NCBI GenBank assembly: GCA_004565275.1
Contig: SDOX01000006.1
Span: forward strand, 62,001 to 126,000
Length of the DNA stretch: 64,000 bases
Direction: 5' to 3'
Source: Nannochloropsis salina CCMP1776
Taxonomy: Eukaryota > Sar > Eustigmatophyceae > Eustigmatales > Monodopsidaceae
Made by a program: the position numbers and the translations under genes
In this document: in pieces, positions 10,403-32,040 of the stretch
Numbering within the stretch: the stretch's first letter is position 1
Layout of the letters: the number at the start of each line of letters is the position of its first letter
Notes under the pieces: model-generated
Told to the model about the DNA's origin: nothing
The model's database searches: none
What the model saw: only the letters and a program-made list of their open reading frames with translations

Positions 10403-10914
10403 TGTATTACAGATGATGGGAACCGCTTTTGCGCAAGGCGATCCTATTCAGGGGATAACGAAGGACAAATGTAAAGTGGGGTGCAGGACTTAACGAGGCT
10501 TTCTTCATAGTAGTAAAACATATGAACAGGAAAAATAGCGTGACATGAAGGGGAATCGGAGGAGATGTAAATATTTGCAACTTACGAGCCAGAAAACAAC
10601 AGATACTGTAGGTGAGGACGTTGAATCTAGTACAGGCCAGCAACCCTAAGCGCATAGACAGAATTCACAAGCTCAGGGAGGAAGCTTCAAAAAGTTGCAA
10701 GCAATTAAACTCCCTCAAATGAAAGGTACGGCTTTCCGTCGAGCTGCTTGTCTAGAAGTACTTCCAAGTAGCGCTTCAGAAAACTCGACAAGTGTACCTT
10801 GCCAAGTCCTCTGGACCTATATTTGACGGTTGTGCATGAAATGAGCGAATACTGATAATTTGTCCCCGCGTGCTATTCTGTAACTTAAGCTCATCGGTCC
10901 CGGAGTAAAGATAG
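10403..10914. other. Intergenic region, 5' side of SUA5
   Basis: About 500 bases with no convincing gene. It may contain the missing first exon of the Sua5 gene and its promoter. Confidence 0.4.
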
Positions 10915-12413
10915 CTAATGGTTACGATGGCGTCATCGTGTTCCACGGCATCTCGGCAACCTCCTACCACCTTCCGAACTTGTACGCCTACTTTTTCTTG
11001 GACGCCATGATTTCTGGAACCTTTGCAACACAACATGTACGCTTATAGATCAATGCCTTAGTAAAATATTGTTGTGGACGTGGTAAATTTCTTTCGGAAA
11101 GGTAGGCAGGACTGCAGAAATGTATGTTTGCTGTCCATACTTTCGAACAAATACAAGGTCGCATTTATTGCACGCATTTTACAAAAGCAGCAGCATGGTT
11201 GTGCTTTCAATAAAGTTTCCGCTGAATTTAGAGTGACATTTAGGTCGACGCGATTATTTCATCCCTGCGCTAAAAAGGCACTATCCATAGTAAATTCGGA
11301 CATGGAAAATAAAGCACTGCGAATCTCCGATAATTACAAATCCCACTTCAATTCACACACAGCCTCAACACACGCTTATATATATCTTAAGCTCATCAAA
11401 TTTTGTTTTTGGCGTCGGCCCTTCACATATGTTCCTTGTACAACCATGCGACTTCAAGGGTTCAAGCGTGCATTCAACTTTTCATTTATGTCATAATCTC
11501 GATTTACGAAAGGCATGCTTATTGATACAAACCGTTGCATCGTCTTAAGTTGGGAAATGTAAAATCTGAATGCAACTAGAATTTGAGCTGAACACGACTT
11601 TGGTTATAGATTTTCAGGGCTCTGGATACATCTAGTGGAGGCCATTCTCGGATGCTCAGACGGTGCATCGAACATCGTAGGCATGGAGCCCAAAATCGCA
11701 CCTGTAAATAATTTATATGCTTTTCTCGGCACGGTTGGACAATTTTGTCAGCAAATCGAAGCTTTTCGCTGGGTCTTCCTAAGAGCCTACCCTCGACGTT
11801 GCCAGTAAGCATTGTTGCTGACTGCACCTTCGTGAAATTATCATGAAAACACCGTACAGATTTATATACTATACGACTAGTGATCAAAAATGTCGTCTCC
11901 TTTCCTTATAAAACGAGCAGCTCAACTTGGAGATCCTTATTGTATTTCTCATTGTCGTACATGGGAGGGATATGTAACCCCCCTCTCCCACTCGCTAGCC
12001 CCGTTGGCATCGCCGGCAGCGGCACGCTAGCGTGGAAATAGATCGAAACCACGACCCCTGTCGTCCTCGCAGGCTTGCCTCTTGAGACCTGTGGATGTCT
12101 TTAAGACCGCTTCATTACGGTGTCTTTGGATTTTACAAAGGGCCTCCATGGGTGGGGGGGGAAGGAGTATCTTCCTAATGTCCCCCCGGGTTCTCTTGTT
12201 GCCATGGTGGTGGCAGCTACCACGCACACGTACGCAAGTCCCTCACGCCCACGTACTGTGGCCCTACGCTCTATTCACCTTTCCAACAGGAAAGATAGAA
12301 GTTGCTTTATTCGTAAGAAAGACCCTCGGTTCCGCTGCAGCTCTGGCCCTGCCTTGTTAAATCGGTTGGGTCCTCGTCAACTCAGGCACCGAGCACTTTC
12401 GCAGAGAGCGTAA
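10915..12413 (+). other. Unrecognised exon island, possible multi-exon gene
   Basis: Several short plus-strand segments look coding but lie in an otherwise AT-rich, stop-filled stretch. One at about 10917-11035 encodes NGYDGVIVFHGISATSYHLP with strong C/G third positions and ends at a GTACGC donor. Others are at about 11605-11700 (LWIHLVEAILG) and 11754-11810 (QIEAFRWVFLRAYP), the latter ending at GTAAGC. A final pair is at about 12120-12233 (YLPNVPPGSLVAMVVAATTH) and 12292-12413. These last two join in phase and end in TAA just 28 bases before the transporter start. I could not link all segments in one phase, so this may be a gene with missed exons or a decaying one. I do not recognise the protein. 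Confidence 0.3.
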
Positions 12414-12441
12414 CCTCGGGCTTTAAGAATTTGCATTTCCG

Positions 12442-23883
<11,442 letters not shown>

Positions 23884-24539
23884 GAAGACCGAGAGGGGCC
23901 TCATCTTCGCAAAAATAGAGAGCTCGTAGAAAATAAGCGTCGGATATAAAAGGGGCGATTGAGCACGGGGTACGACATGCTCGACATCCGAGTCTTGGGC
24001 TGCACTTGTTGCTTTTCAGTTAAATAAAGCCGTATTAGGGTGAAGGGTCAATCCCATACGTGTTGCTTTCCCCAATACTAAAGAAGTAATTATGTACGTC
24101 TAAGTGCTCATCTAAGCCCGACAAACGCGAAGGTGCCTGTGAAAATGCGTGACTGAGCAGGGGATTGCCGCGGGGAAAGTAACGAATCCGGCGGGACGAG
24201 CGAGCTGTGCTACCGGCCCGTCCACAAGTACCAGCCCCAGCACCCGTCAAATCAAACCATTCTACCATTCACGCGAGAAGGTGCCCCCCTTCTTGGTCTT
24301 GGCATGAAAATTAGGCACGCCACGCGCGAGAATAGTTTACTCTGCAAGGCAATCGATGCGTTGGCATTGCCACTAATAAGATTAACCACGTAGTATCATT
24401 ACCATCCCAAAATCACTTATTCAGAAAGGCGCATCTGCTGAGCTAATCACCACGCATTTTCAACAAAGTTGCACTGGCGCCCGTGTGAGGCTGGTAATAT
24501 CGTCCGTGGTGGCCAAGCTACAAAAAAGCGCCGGTTCCC
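23884..24539. other. Intergenic region
   Basis: About 650 bases between the transporter stop and the ankyrin gene start, on the same strand. It holds a likely 3' end signal (AATAAA near 24022) and presumably the next promoter. No gene was seen. Confidence 0.5.
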
Positions 24540-25900
24540 ATGTCAGGCAAAAACAAGAAACAGGGCCTATTTCTCTCCTTCCTGTCCCGCAAGCCAAGCC
24601 GGGAGGAGCTAGTCCGAAAAGGGGACCTTCCCGCCCTCACCAAGCTTTTGCGGAAGCAAGGTGTTGATAAGACACTGAATGCTCCGCTGGATCATGAAGG
24701 CAACACTCCTCTCATCTTGGCGGCCCGTAAGGGGTCATTTAAAGTAGTGCAGTGGCTGTTAGCACAGGAGGGGTTGAATATGAACGCTCGTAATAGGTAT
24801 GTGAACGTCTATCGCATGGCGAATACGAAGCGATGAACAGCTGCTTTCTCTTGCTGACGCTTTCGTCGGGAGTGGGAAGACAACAAAAGCTTCCCTGTGC
24901 GGGCACCCCTTTAATCCACGCGCTCCCCTTCTTTCTCATTCCCAGGTTTGGCTGGACAGCCCTGTATGAAGCGGCAGGTACGGGGCATCGCCATATCCTC
25001 GATCGCCTAGTGCAGGCCGGGGCGGACCCTACGATTCCAGCCACGTCTTGGCCGCGGCACACTCCTTCCCAAATGGCCCGGCAAATGGGGTGGAACGCCT
25101 GTGTGGACGTGCTGGTCAAGGCGGAGAAAATGTGGGCGGAGCGGAAGAGGGAAGACAGGGAGACAGACCGGGAGGAAACGAAGGAGGAGGAAGTCATGGG
25201 TTTGTCGGAGCACCCCGCGCTTTCCGGGACGGTGGGAGGGGACGAGAAGACCACGGCGGAGCTCTCTTCTTCGACGGGCACCAAACCAGCCGCTCCAGGA
25301 ACAAGAAAGGAAAAGGAGGTTGCAGCCCGATCTCTTCCTTCCTCCACGACCAGACCAGTCTCCGAATCCGGAGGAAGCACCGAAAAATTCGATTCAAGCA
25401 CTGCGGGCCCCTCCTCCCCCCCGTCCTCCCCGTCTTCCTTTACGTTTTCCTCCTCGTCTTCATCCCCTCTCTCCTCCGGTGCCGCCCGGCTGGCGGGCCC
25501 GACTGGCGTTGCCTCATCCAAAACCTCTTCGAACCATGTGGAAGCTACACAGACCGTCTCTCCTGCGCCTCCGACCACGCCGTCGAAGAAAACGGATCTC
25601 CCGGCCTGCCTCCGGTGGCAGGTGGAAGAGGGAGTGGGAGAGGGCGGGCACGAAGGTCGATGGGGGGCCTGGGAGGAAGCGGAGGAAGATTGGTTGGAAG
25701 TGCATCCGGCAGTGTTCTCGAAACGAGGGCCACGGGTGGGACGTCGGCGCCGAGAAGGGGGAGGGGCGGGGTCTTGGGTCCTCGGGTGCTTGAGGAGAAA
25801 CAAGACGTTGATGAATCTAGCGACAGGAAGGACGGGCGAGAGGATAAAGGCTCGTGCCGGGTCAAGGCGGAACCCGCGATGGGTAGTGCAGAAAGAGTGA
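24540..25900 (+). CDS. Ankyrin-repeat protein with disordered tail
   Basis: Two exons, 24540-24796 and 24946-25900, join in phase (AAT-AG plus G) to give 403 residues. Ankyrin repeats are visible in GNTPLILAARKGSFKVVQWL (about residues 58-77) and in the second exon as FGWTALYEAAGTGHRHILDR with VQAGADPTIP, then a degenerate third repeat ending NACVDVLVKAEKMW. Ankyrin repeats bind partner proteins; no catalytic domain is attached. The rest, from about residue 155, is Glu/Lys-rich and then Ser/Thr/Pro-rich low complexity, likely disordered. The intron is 149 bases. The tail overlaps long open frames on other strands because of its composition. The role is unknown. Confidence 0.8.
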
Positions 25901-26837
25901 GGAGGAAATGCAGGATACGAGCGGTACAGAAGCGGTGAGACAATGTCGGGGACGATAGTGTGGAATCACCAGAATGCAAGAATTGTAGCGAGTATTAGCG
26001 AGAGTTCGATTCTGGGAAGTCGTTCAAATGTTCGAGACTGGCCTAGCAAATATTATAAGATCCGAGGAAAACCCAGCTTGCTGTCTGTACACGGCGGCAC
26101 ACGTTGGGAGGCTTTGTGCATGCGGCCTCTTCAATATTCTTGCTATGTACATGAAGAATATATAGAGGTTGATGCATCGACACAACGCAAAATGGAGAGG
26201 AAAGTAAATTATTATAAAAAGAGAATAAACGAGATACAGAATGTGTGTTGTGCTCGAAAACAAACGACCATTTCACCTTCCTTTTCGTTTGTCGATCCCA
26301 GAATTTGCCTGTTTCACTCTGCCATGAATGTGCATCTAAAGAAATGCTCCTACACATCCTTACCAATCGTTTTCTATAGCGTCGTTATGCATATATATTT
26401 GCAAAAGCATGACTGGGAGGAGGTCAACATCCCATCCCTCCGGCCGGATTGGAGCTCAACGGCGAACGATGATGGCCCATATGGAGGCAGAGCCAAAACT
26501 CGTTTTTTTCGCACCTACAGCCCTACGTATATACCGCCACCGTGACACCGCGCACGGACGCTTGGATCTGTTCGTTAGTTCATATGGATTTTTGATTCCT
26601 GAACTGACTTACGTACGACATTTTGGTAACCTTCTTCCTTACTTTGAAAATTCCTGTCATGGAACAAATTTGGCTCCGCGTAAAAAAGTAAATGCCACAA
26701 CAGATTTCAGTTTACTCCATCGCAACGACCACTATCAATATTCAAAAAAAGATTAATTATTGAAAAACCATTCTTCCCTTACGTTGTTTCCCAGGAAAAA
26801 AAAACATAAAACGGTCGGCAGGGGTCGACATTGTCTA
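25901..26837. other. Intergenic region, AT-rich
   Basis: About 940 bases. A 200-codon ATG frame (25943-26545) exists, but its codon use is unlike the real genes here and it shows no recognisable domain, so it is treated as chance. The region probably includes the promoter or 5' UTR of the downstream gene; a pyrimidine tract ending in CAG near 26794 could be a 5' UTR splice acceptor. Confidence 0.4.
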
Positions 26838-29516
26838 ATGGAGGCCAGCGATCCCATGGCTCTTTTAGAGACTTTTAAAAAGTGCCGTCGCAGAGCAGAC
26901 GGCACAGTGGACACTGCTACTCTAGTTCATTGGTTACGTCTAGAGGTTGGAGCGTCGCAATTTGTGCAGATACTTGAAGGTCTAGGCAAAACAAGCTACA
27001 CCCAAGACGAATTCGAGCGCCTCGTAACGCGTGAAATTATGAAAGCTGAGAGCGATCACAAGGCTGCAGCGATCCATAAATGGCAAAGTGAGAAGCAGAC
27101 GAGACAGATGTCGTCCGAAGTACCCAAGGGAAAGGCGTATAGGGCTCACAAGTCACCACTATGCCAGTCTCCTCCACGGGAGAACTTGATAGAGGAGGAA
27201 CCCGCTGTGACACATCATGACAGTAATATTACCGGCAACAAGGATGAGGAGTGGGAGGATGTGGCGGCAGCTACTCGTGTCCACCAACATCACCATTATC
27301 CATTTAACAGCGGCGACGTAGAAGCAGACGAGAGGAAGGAGAGTGAAACACGTTCGCGCCATCGAACCATCAATTCGAGCCCACGACGTAGCAATAGCCC
27401 GCGTGAGGGGCGAAACCTTTCCCCCCATTCATCATATACCCATCACATAAATACCCACGTTGACTGCTTTAAGACTGGCGCTTATCGACACAAGACAAAA
27501 GGCGCGGATGAAGCAAATCGCTTCGCGCACGCGGACGTGCCCCGGGCAGACAAAAGGGTGGCGTATGACTGTAGCAGCTGCAGCAATGGTCAGTGGGAGT
27601 CCTGCAGTAGCAGTAGCGATGACGAGAGGGACAGGGCATATGCCTACAGACGACACCGAAATCGCAATTACCATAATTACCCTCACGGGTCGCACTCCAA
27701 GCGTCGAGATCATTATCAGGGCCGCAGCCCTCCCCCTTCTAACTCTGACCACCCTTTCGTAAGCCCACAGCTTACACAAAGCATCCGGGATTTCTTTCGC
27801 TTGGGAGGTACAAATACCTCGAGAGCAGCGAGTAAAAATTATCGACGGAGCAATGCACCTGCACATTCAGTCCTTGACAATAGGAGAGGACGGTCTAGCC
27901 GGAAAAGCATCCGATGGGGCCGAGAACAGGAGAAAATGGAGGAAGAAGAGGATGACGATGAAGAGGAGGAGGGGGAACATACGACAATCATCAGCAAACG
28001 AGGCCATGAGACTTGGGCGGAGGCCTTGGCAAAGTCGCGGCTAGAAGTGGACGGTCTCCCGGACGACAGAACATTCTACCGAGGGAATCAAGGGTCAGCA
28101 TCTCCCTTGCGTTCCCCGGCGCGGAAGCATCGACCTGCACGAGACGCAGTATATTTTCCACCCTACACCAAGAGCAACGTCTCCAGGCAGGACCTGGAAG
28201 TCGAGCGTCGACGGGCTGCTGACTCCTCCCCACGTCGAAAGGGACGTGGAAGCTTTTCATGGAACCGTAATTACTCTCTTTCCAAGCGGCATGGAAGCCG
28301 CTCCAAGCAACACTGCTCTTTACAAGCCAACCAAGATGAAGGAACGCCAGAAGACACACATAGGGAAACCTGCGCTAGCTCAAACATTCTTCGGAAGGAA
28401 GCTCGGACGGGTCATTTTGAGGAGAGCCTGTCATGGGGAGGAATGCTCGTACCTCCAGCCAGCAATTCTCCATCCCTCCCCACGGGTCACACCTACTGGC
28501 GCAAAGGAACAATAGGGGAAACAAATAAAGACACATCACGTCCCGTAGACCCCGCGTTGCGAAGCGTCATGGAGGGACTCAACCAGCTTTCCGGCACGGC
28601 GCGCCCTCATTTGCAAAGCCTCCTCCAGATGGCTCAAGACCAGGCGATGAGCGCATTGGCCAACAACAACAGGGCGCAAAATCGAGTCTTGCTCGAGGGA
28701 AACATGGAGCTGTGGTCACCGTCTCGCTCCTTAGGGGGGCTACTCATGTCCTGGGTCCCATTTCATCTAGTGCTCTACGCAGGCTCTCAGGAGATACGCT
28801 TTTATCAAAGCTCCATCCCTGCAGCATGGGGCTGTATACCTTTACATGAGAAAGGTGCATTGGAGTTGCGCTTGCTAGAGAAAATTGAATGCCCTAGCGA
28901 TGCCCAGTGGGCTGGTCGACGCTTTGACCTTATCGTAAGGGCCTCCTCTGGTGCCGCGCTAGATGCCAAATATCCTGGCTTGAGCGTCTTTCCTGGGGAT
29001 GAGGATCGAGCCACGTACACGGCACGGTATAATTTCCGCGCACCCACCGCACAAAGCCGTTTGCTGTGGGTGTCACTGATTACTGCGCTACTAGATTCAT
29101 GTACTGCTGCTTCTTCTGCCCAGTCCTCGCAGGCGACCGAGAACAGAATTTCTGCGCCTGCGTCCGCTTCAGCACCCCGAAACCCTGCGACCCATCTTTT
29201 GCCGTTCTCAGAGACGCGGAAATGTACTACAAATACTCAATCGCACTCATTTCACACCCCGGCAGAGCCCGCCGCGGCCATGTCCGCTACATCTTCGGCT
29301 GTACTAGCCAACGGTACTCATATGAGCAACGAAGGTGAACTTCTTTGTGAAGGACAGAGAACAATTCCTGTAAGGCCCTGGACTCAGTCAAATCCCGTGA
29401 GTAAATCCCAGAGTAGACTGGGCGGTAATATAAGGACTCGAAGCACACGACAGATGTCCACCTCTTTCCTTGCCACCCCGCCCCCAGAAGCCAAGCCACC
29501 TGTGGGAGGTCGATGA
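26838..29516 (+). CDS. Large Arg/Ser-rich protein with EF-hand-like N terminus and PH-like C-terminal domain
   Basis: The first ATG (MEASDPMALL) at 26838 gives 892 residues in one exon, which is unusual beside the intron-rich neighbours. Residues about 1-65 contain two helix-loop-helix-like segments (FKKCRRRADGTVDTATLVHW and a following DEFERLV) that resemble degenerate EF hands. The middle 450 residues are low-complexity, rich in Arg, Ser, His and acidic runs, and likely disordered. About residues 625-770 have the look of a pleckstrin-homology fold: a run of beta-like segments starting MELWSPSRSLGG, then FHLVLYAGSQEIRFYQSS, and a closing helix with a conserved-type Trp (LLWVSLITALLD). That would suggest lipid or protein binding at membranes. 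The domain calls are by pattern only. No known orthologue is recognised. An AATAAA near 29560 may end the transcript. Confidence 0.65.
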   Translation: MEASDPMALLETFKKCRRRADGTVDTATLVHWLRLEVGASQFVQILEGLGKTSYTQDEFERLVTREIMKAESDHKAAAIHKWQSEKQTRQMSSEVPKGKAYRAHKSPLCQSPPRENLIEEEPAVTHHDSNITGNKDEEWEDVAAATRVHQHHHYPFNSGDVEADERKESETRSRHRTINSSPRRSNSPREGRNLSPHSSYTHHINTHVDCFKTGAYRHKTKGADEANRFAHADVPRADKRVAYDCSSCSNGQWESCSSSSDDERDRAYAYRRHRNRNYHNYPHGSHSKRRDHYQGRSPPPSNSDHPFVSPQLTQSIRDFFRLGGTNTSRAASKNYRRSNAPAHSVLDNRRGRSSRKSIRWGREQEKMEEEEDDDEEEEGEHTTIISKRGHETWAEALAKSRLEVDGLPDDRTFYRGNQGSASPLRSPARKHRPARDAVYFPPYTKSNVSRQDLEVERRRAADSSPRRKGRGSFSWNRNYSLSKRHGSRSKQHCSLQANQDEGTPEDTHRETCASSNILRKEARTGHFEESLSWGGMLVPPASNSPSLPTGHTYWRKGTIGETNKDTSRPVDPALRSVMEGLNQLSGTARPHLQSLLQMAQDQAMSALANNNRAQNRVLLEGNMELWSPSRSLGGLLMSWVPFHLVLYAGSQEIRFYQSSIPAAWGCIPLHEKGALELRLLEKIECPSDAQWAGRRFDLIVRASSGAALDAKYPGLSVFPGDEDRATYTARYNFRAPTAQSRLLWVSLITALLDSCTAASSAQSSQATENRISAPASASAPRNPATHLLPFSETRKCTTNTQSHSFHTPAEPAAAMSATSSAVLANGTHMSNEGELLCEGQRTIPVRPWTQSNPVSKSQSRLGGNIRTRSTRQMSTSFLATPPPEAKPPVGGR

Positions 29517-29988
29517 GGGCGAGTGAACGTAAATAACTAAGGGAAAAAGAAAACCACGAATAAAGTAATTGATGTATCCGGTTGCATGAGCACCGTGATG
29601 CTCCTTCTGCTTTCAGCCGTTCGATTTCTTAGGAATGGAAAGTTAGAAGCTTAGGAGAGAGGAGGTTAAAGACTTTTCATATGGGCCCATTCGGCATGAG
29701 AATTTGTGTGGAGCTTGCACAAACAAACATGAATAGCCGTGTCAAAGTTGTCAATGTCTTGTTAGTAATCCATTTTTTTGTACACAAGCCATGACATACT
29801 TAGTAGGGAGAAAGAAATGAAGGAATTCTGCAAAACCTTTGTCGCCCTCTGGGACCAACGCCAAATGTTCACGGAACAAATCTTGGAGGCTTTTTTCCCC
29901 ATTTTTTTTTGATAATTTTGTCCTCTTCTCAACACCAACAGGCTTTGCGCGACACAACACAATATAAATCACTTCTTTTATCAGCCAT
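29517..29988. other. Intergenic region
   Basis: About 470 bases between two same-strand genes. It has a polyadenylation-like AATAAA near 29560 and a run of T/A near 29895-29912. No gene was seen. Confidence 0.5.
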
Positions 29989-30939
29989 ATGGTGGTACTT
30001 CATGTCAAACGGTCAGATGGAGACGAGTTTTTGTACGAGACTACATGTGAAACAAAAAATGAAGACCTAATCCAGGACTTGGTATGGGTGTGGAACACCC
30101 GCCTACTCTTGCAGCGTCTCGTCAATAAGGTGCAAAGTAGGTCTCAAGAGCCTGATGAGCTTGGCGTGCGAAATAACAGTAGCGAGGAAATCACACCTAG
30201 AAAGGACGTGCTACTTCGGGTGGCGTTTGATGCGGAAGCGTACTTAGGCAGTAATAGCACAAGTCAGGAGGAGAAATGGACTGGAGATAATGAAACTTTA
30301 CAGGTAAATAAACCCAAAAAACCACAACACGCTATGTCCCGCACTCTGCTTCAAGAAAAACTGGACAACTTCCATGGCGCTATCGAGTCAGTCTCTCCTT
30401 CGGTCTCGTCTCCCCTGGCGACGTCTTCCAACCAAAACATGAAACAAAGCGATGGCACCAAAGACGTGGTATTGACCGAATTGTCACATGTAATTAGAAG
30501 TGGAAGGTCTCCAACCCTACTCCAGGCTCCTTCTTCATGTGAGGCGAACAAGGCAAATAGTGCTGACAATCCTGAGCAGGATGGGAGCCCCTCGGATCTT
30601 GACCCCACAACCGCACGACTGTGGGCCATGGGGAAAGAATTTATGCGTGAGAAAACAGTTGGAGAACAATTGGGTGGCTGTCGCAATGAGAAGACCAAGA
30701 TTGTTGTCAAGCTAGCAGGACCTGGCCAAGGTCCTCCAGTGCGTGAGCCCGTAGTCAGGGAGGAAGAGAGACTGGCAATGTTGGCGCACTACTTCAAAAG
30801 GCAAGAGGAGCTGAAAAGACTAGCTGAGGCTGAGGATGACGAGTACCTGCATGCTGAATGGGCGGATGGAAAACAATTGCAGCGGGGTCTGCGGGGTGTA
30901 GGAGACGTCAGAGCGCCAGGCATTGGAGGCGTTCAGTAA
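29989..30939 (+). CDS. CFAP298: CFAP298 (C21orf59/Kurly) ciliary dynein-assembly protein
   Basis: The protein is 316 residues in one exon; the human protein is 290. The N terminus MVVLHVKRSDGDEFLYE and the C-terminal block match the CFAP298 family closely. In that block are RLWAMGKEFMREK, NEKTKIVVKLAGPGQGPP, REPVVREEERLAML, RRQEELKRL-type helix, AEDDEYLHAEWADGKQLQR and a final GVGDVR. In animals and algae this cytosolic factor is needed for outer dynein arm assembly and planar orientation of motile cilia. The middle section (about 100-190) is poorly conserved and Ser-rich. The frame is intact and the start is a plain ATG. Presence of this gene suggests the organism has, or its recent ancestors had, motile flagella. 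Confidence 0.9.
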   Translation: MVVLHVKRSDGDEFLYETTCETKNEDLIQDLVWVWNTRLLLQRLVNKVQSRSQEPDELGVRNNSSEEITPRKDVLLRVAFDAEAYLGSNSTSQEEKWTGDNETLQVNKPKKPQHAMSRTLLQEKLDNFHGAIESVSPSVSSPLATSSNQNMKQSDGTKDVVLTELSHVIRSGRSPTLLQAPSSCEANKANSADNPEQDGSPSDLDPTTARLWAMGKEFMREKTVGEQLGGCRNEKTKIVVKLAGPGQGPPVREPVVREEERLAMLAHYFKRQEELKRLAEAEDDEYLHAEWADGKQLQRGLRGVGDVRAPGIGGVQ

Positions 30940-32040
30940 GATGATTAGCGCTTGATGACAACGTATAGAGATACTAAAAAGCTCTCATATAAGTAGATCT
31001 CGAAGCCGGAAAATTAAAGATTCTTCAACGGAGAAGGAATCAATCTTTTTGAGACCTTTCTAATTGTGGAGTAACTGGACCAAATGGAGATGTCCAATAT
31101 GTATGGCAATATATCCATTCAAGTTTTTTTCCATTTAAAATTTCTCCAATCCATCACGTATAACACGGCAGACACTACCTATCATCTTTCTAGTATGCTA
31201 CCCGTGGTGCCACGGGTGATGAATGCTTATCTTTTTCTGTGCCCATCGATTGTGTTCAAAATGATAGTTTATTTGCTTCGTCGATAAATCTTGTGTATCT
31301 AGAGGAACATCGCTCGTGCGGAAACAAAACATAACCAAATTGGAGGTATCCAAGACAAAACGTCTTGCAGACCGAAGAAATGTGTGGCTTTACACTGCGC
31401 CCAAATGATATCCTAGAAAGGCTTCAGCTATAGACATATTAAGCCAGGTAAAAAGTCGTTTATGGCAAAAGTTCTGACGGTATCGGCCGGAAAAATAGTA
31501 GGGAAAGTGCGACGCGCCAAACCGTTGCGCCTCATGAAGTGCATCGCGCATGCTCACTCGATATTTAATTCCAAGAAAGAACCCGAAACATCATTGTCCT
31601 GATGTACACTTGGCTTTTATCGCTACTTAAGCTTATTTTCCATCTTGTTTTCCGCCCTCCATGTCCTGCCCATCCGCTTTCGGGAACCGGTCGCAAGGGC
31701 GCCAGGCTGGGGCAGCGAATGGTAGGGCAACTTGAAGGAATTTGAAAAATTTCCACCAATCAAACGCCACGAATCGGGTGAGAGTTGCCGGCTGCTGCTT
31801 CAAAGCAAAAGGCAAGGAGGCCTGCTGCTTGAGGCGCTTATGTTCGGCCTACCCATCGTATCGGCCCCGGAAATTTATCTCCTTGAGGTTTCCAGGCCTG
31901 GAAGGTTGAGGTCTCGATGGACAAGCGTCGCTCATTGACTGTGGCGCCGCTTGCAGTCACATGTACTAGTTTTCACCCCTGTTATCTCTTGCAATGGAAT
32001 TATACGTCGAACCGACCCGTGGGGTTGACCTTTCCAGCAT
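30940..32040. other. Intergenic region
   Basis: About 1.1 kb downstream of CFAP298 and upstream of the RING-H2/ARM gene. Only short frames occur; one at 31732-31938 has no recognisable content. The 5' end of the next gene may reach into the right part. Confidence 0.4.

Noticed and set aside
23884-24539. Possible tRNA or small RNA gene in the gap after the transporter
   Set aside because: No cloverleaf and no A/B box pair could be found here or in the other intergenic regions by eye.
24739-25803. A 354-codon minus-strand frame over the ankyrin gene
   Set aside because: It mirrors the low-complexity tail of the plus-strand protein and has no domain of its own.
25943-26545. A 200-codon plus-strand ATG frame
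   Set aside because: It is AT-rich with atypical codon use, has no recognisable domain, and sits in an otherwise non-coding gap between two clear genes.
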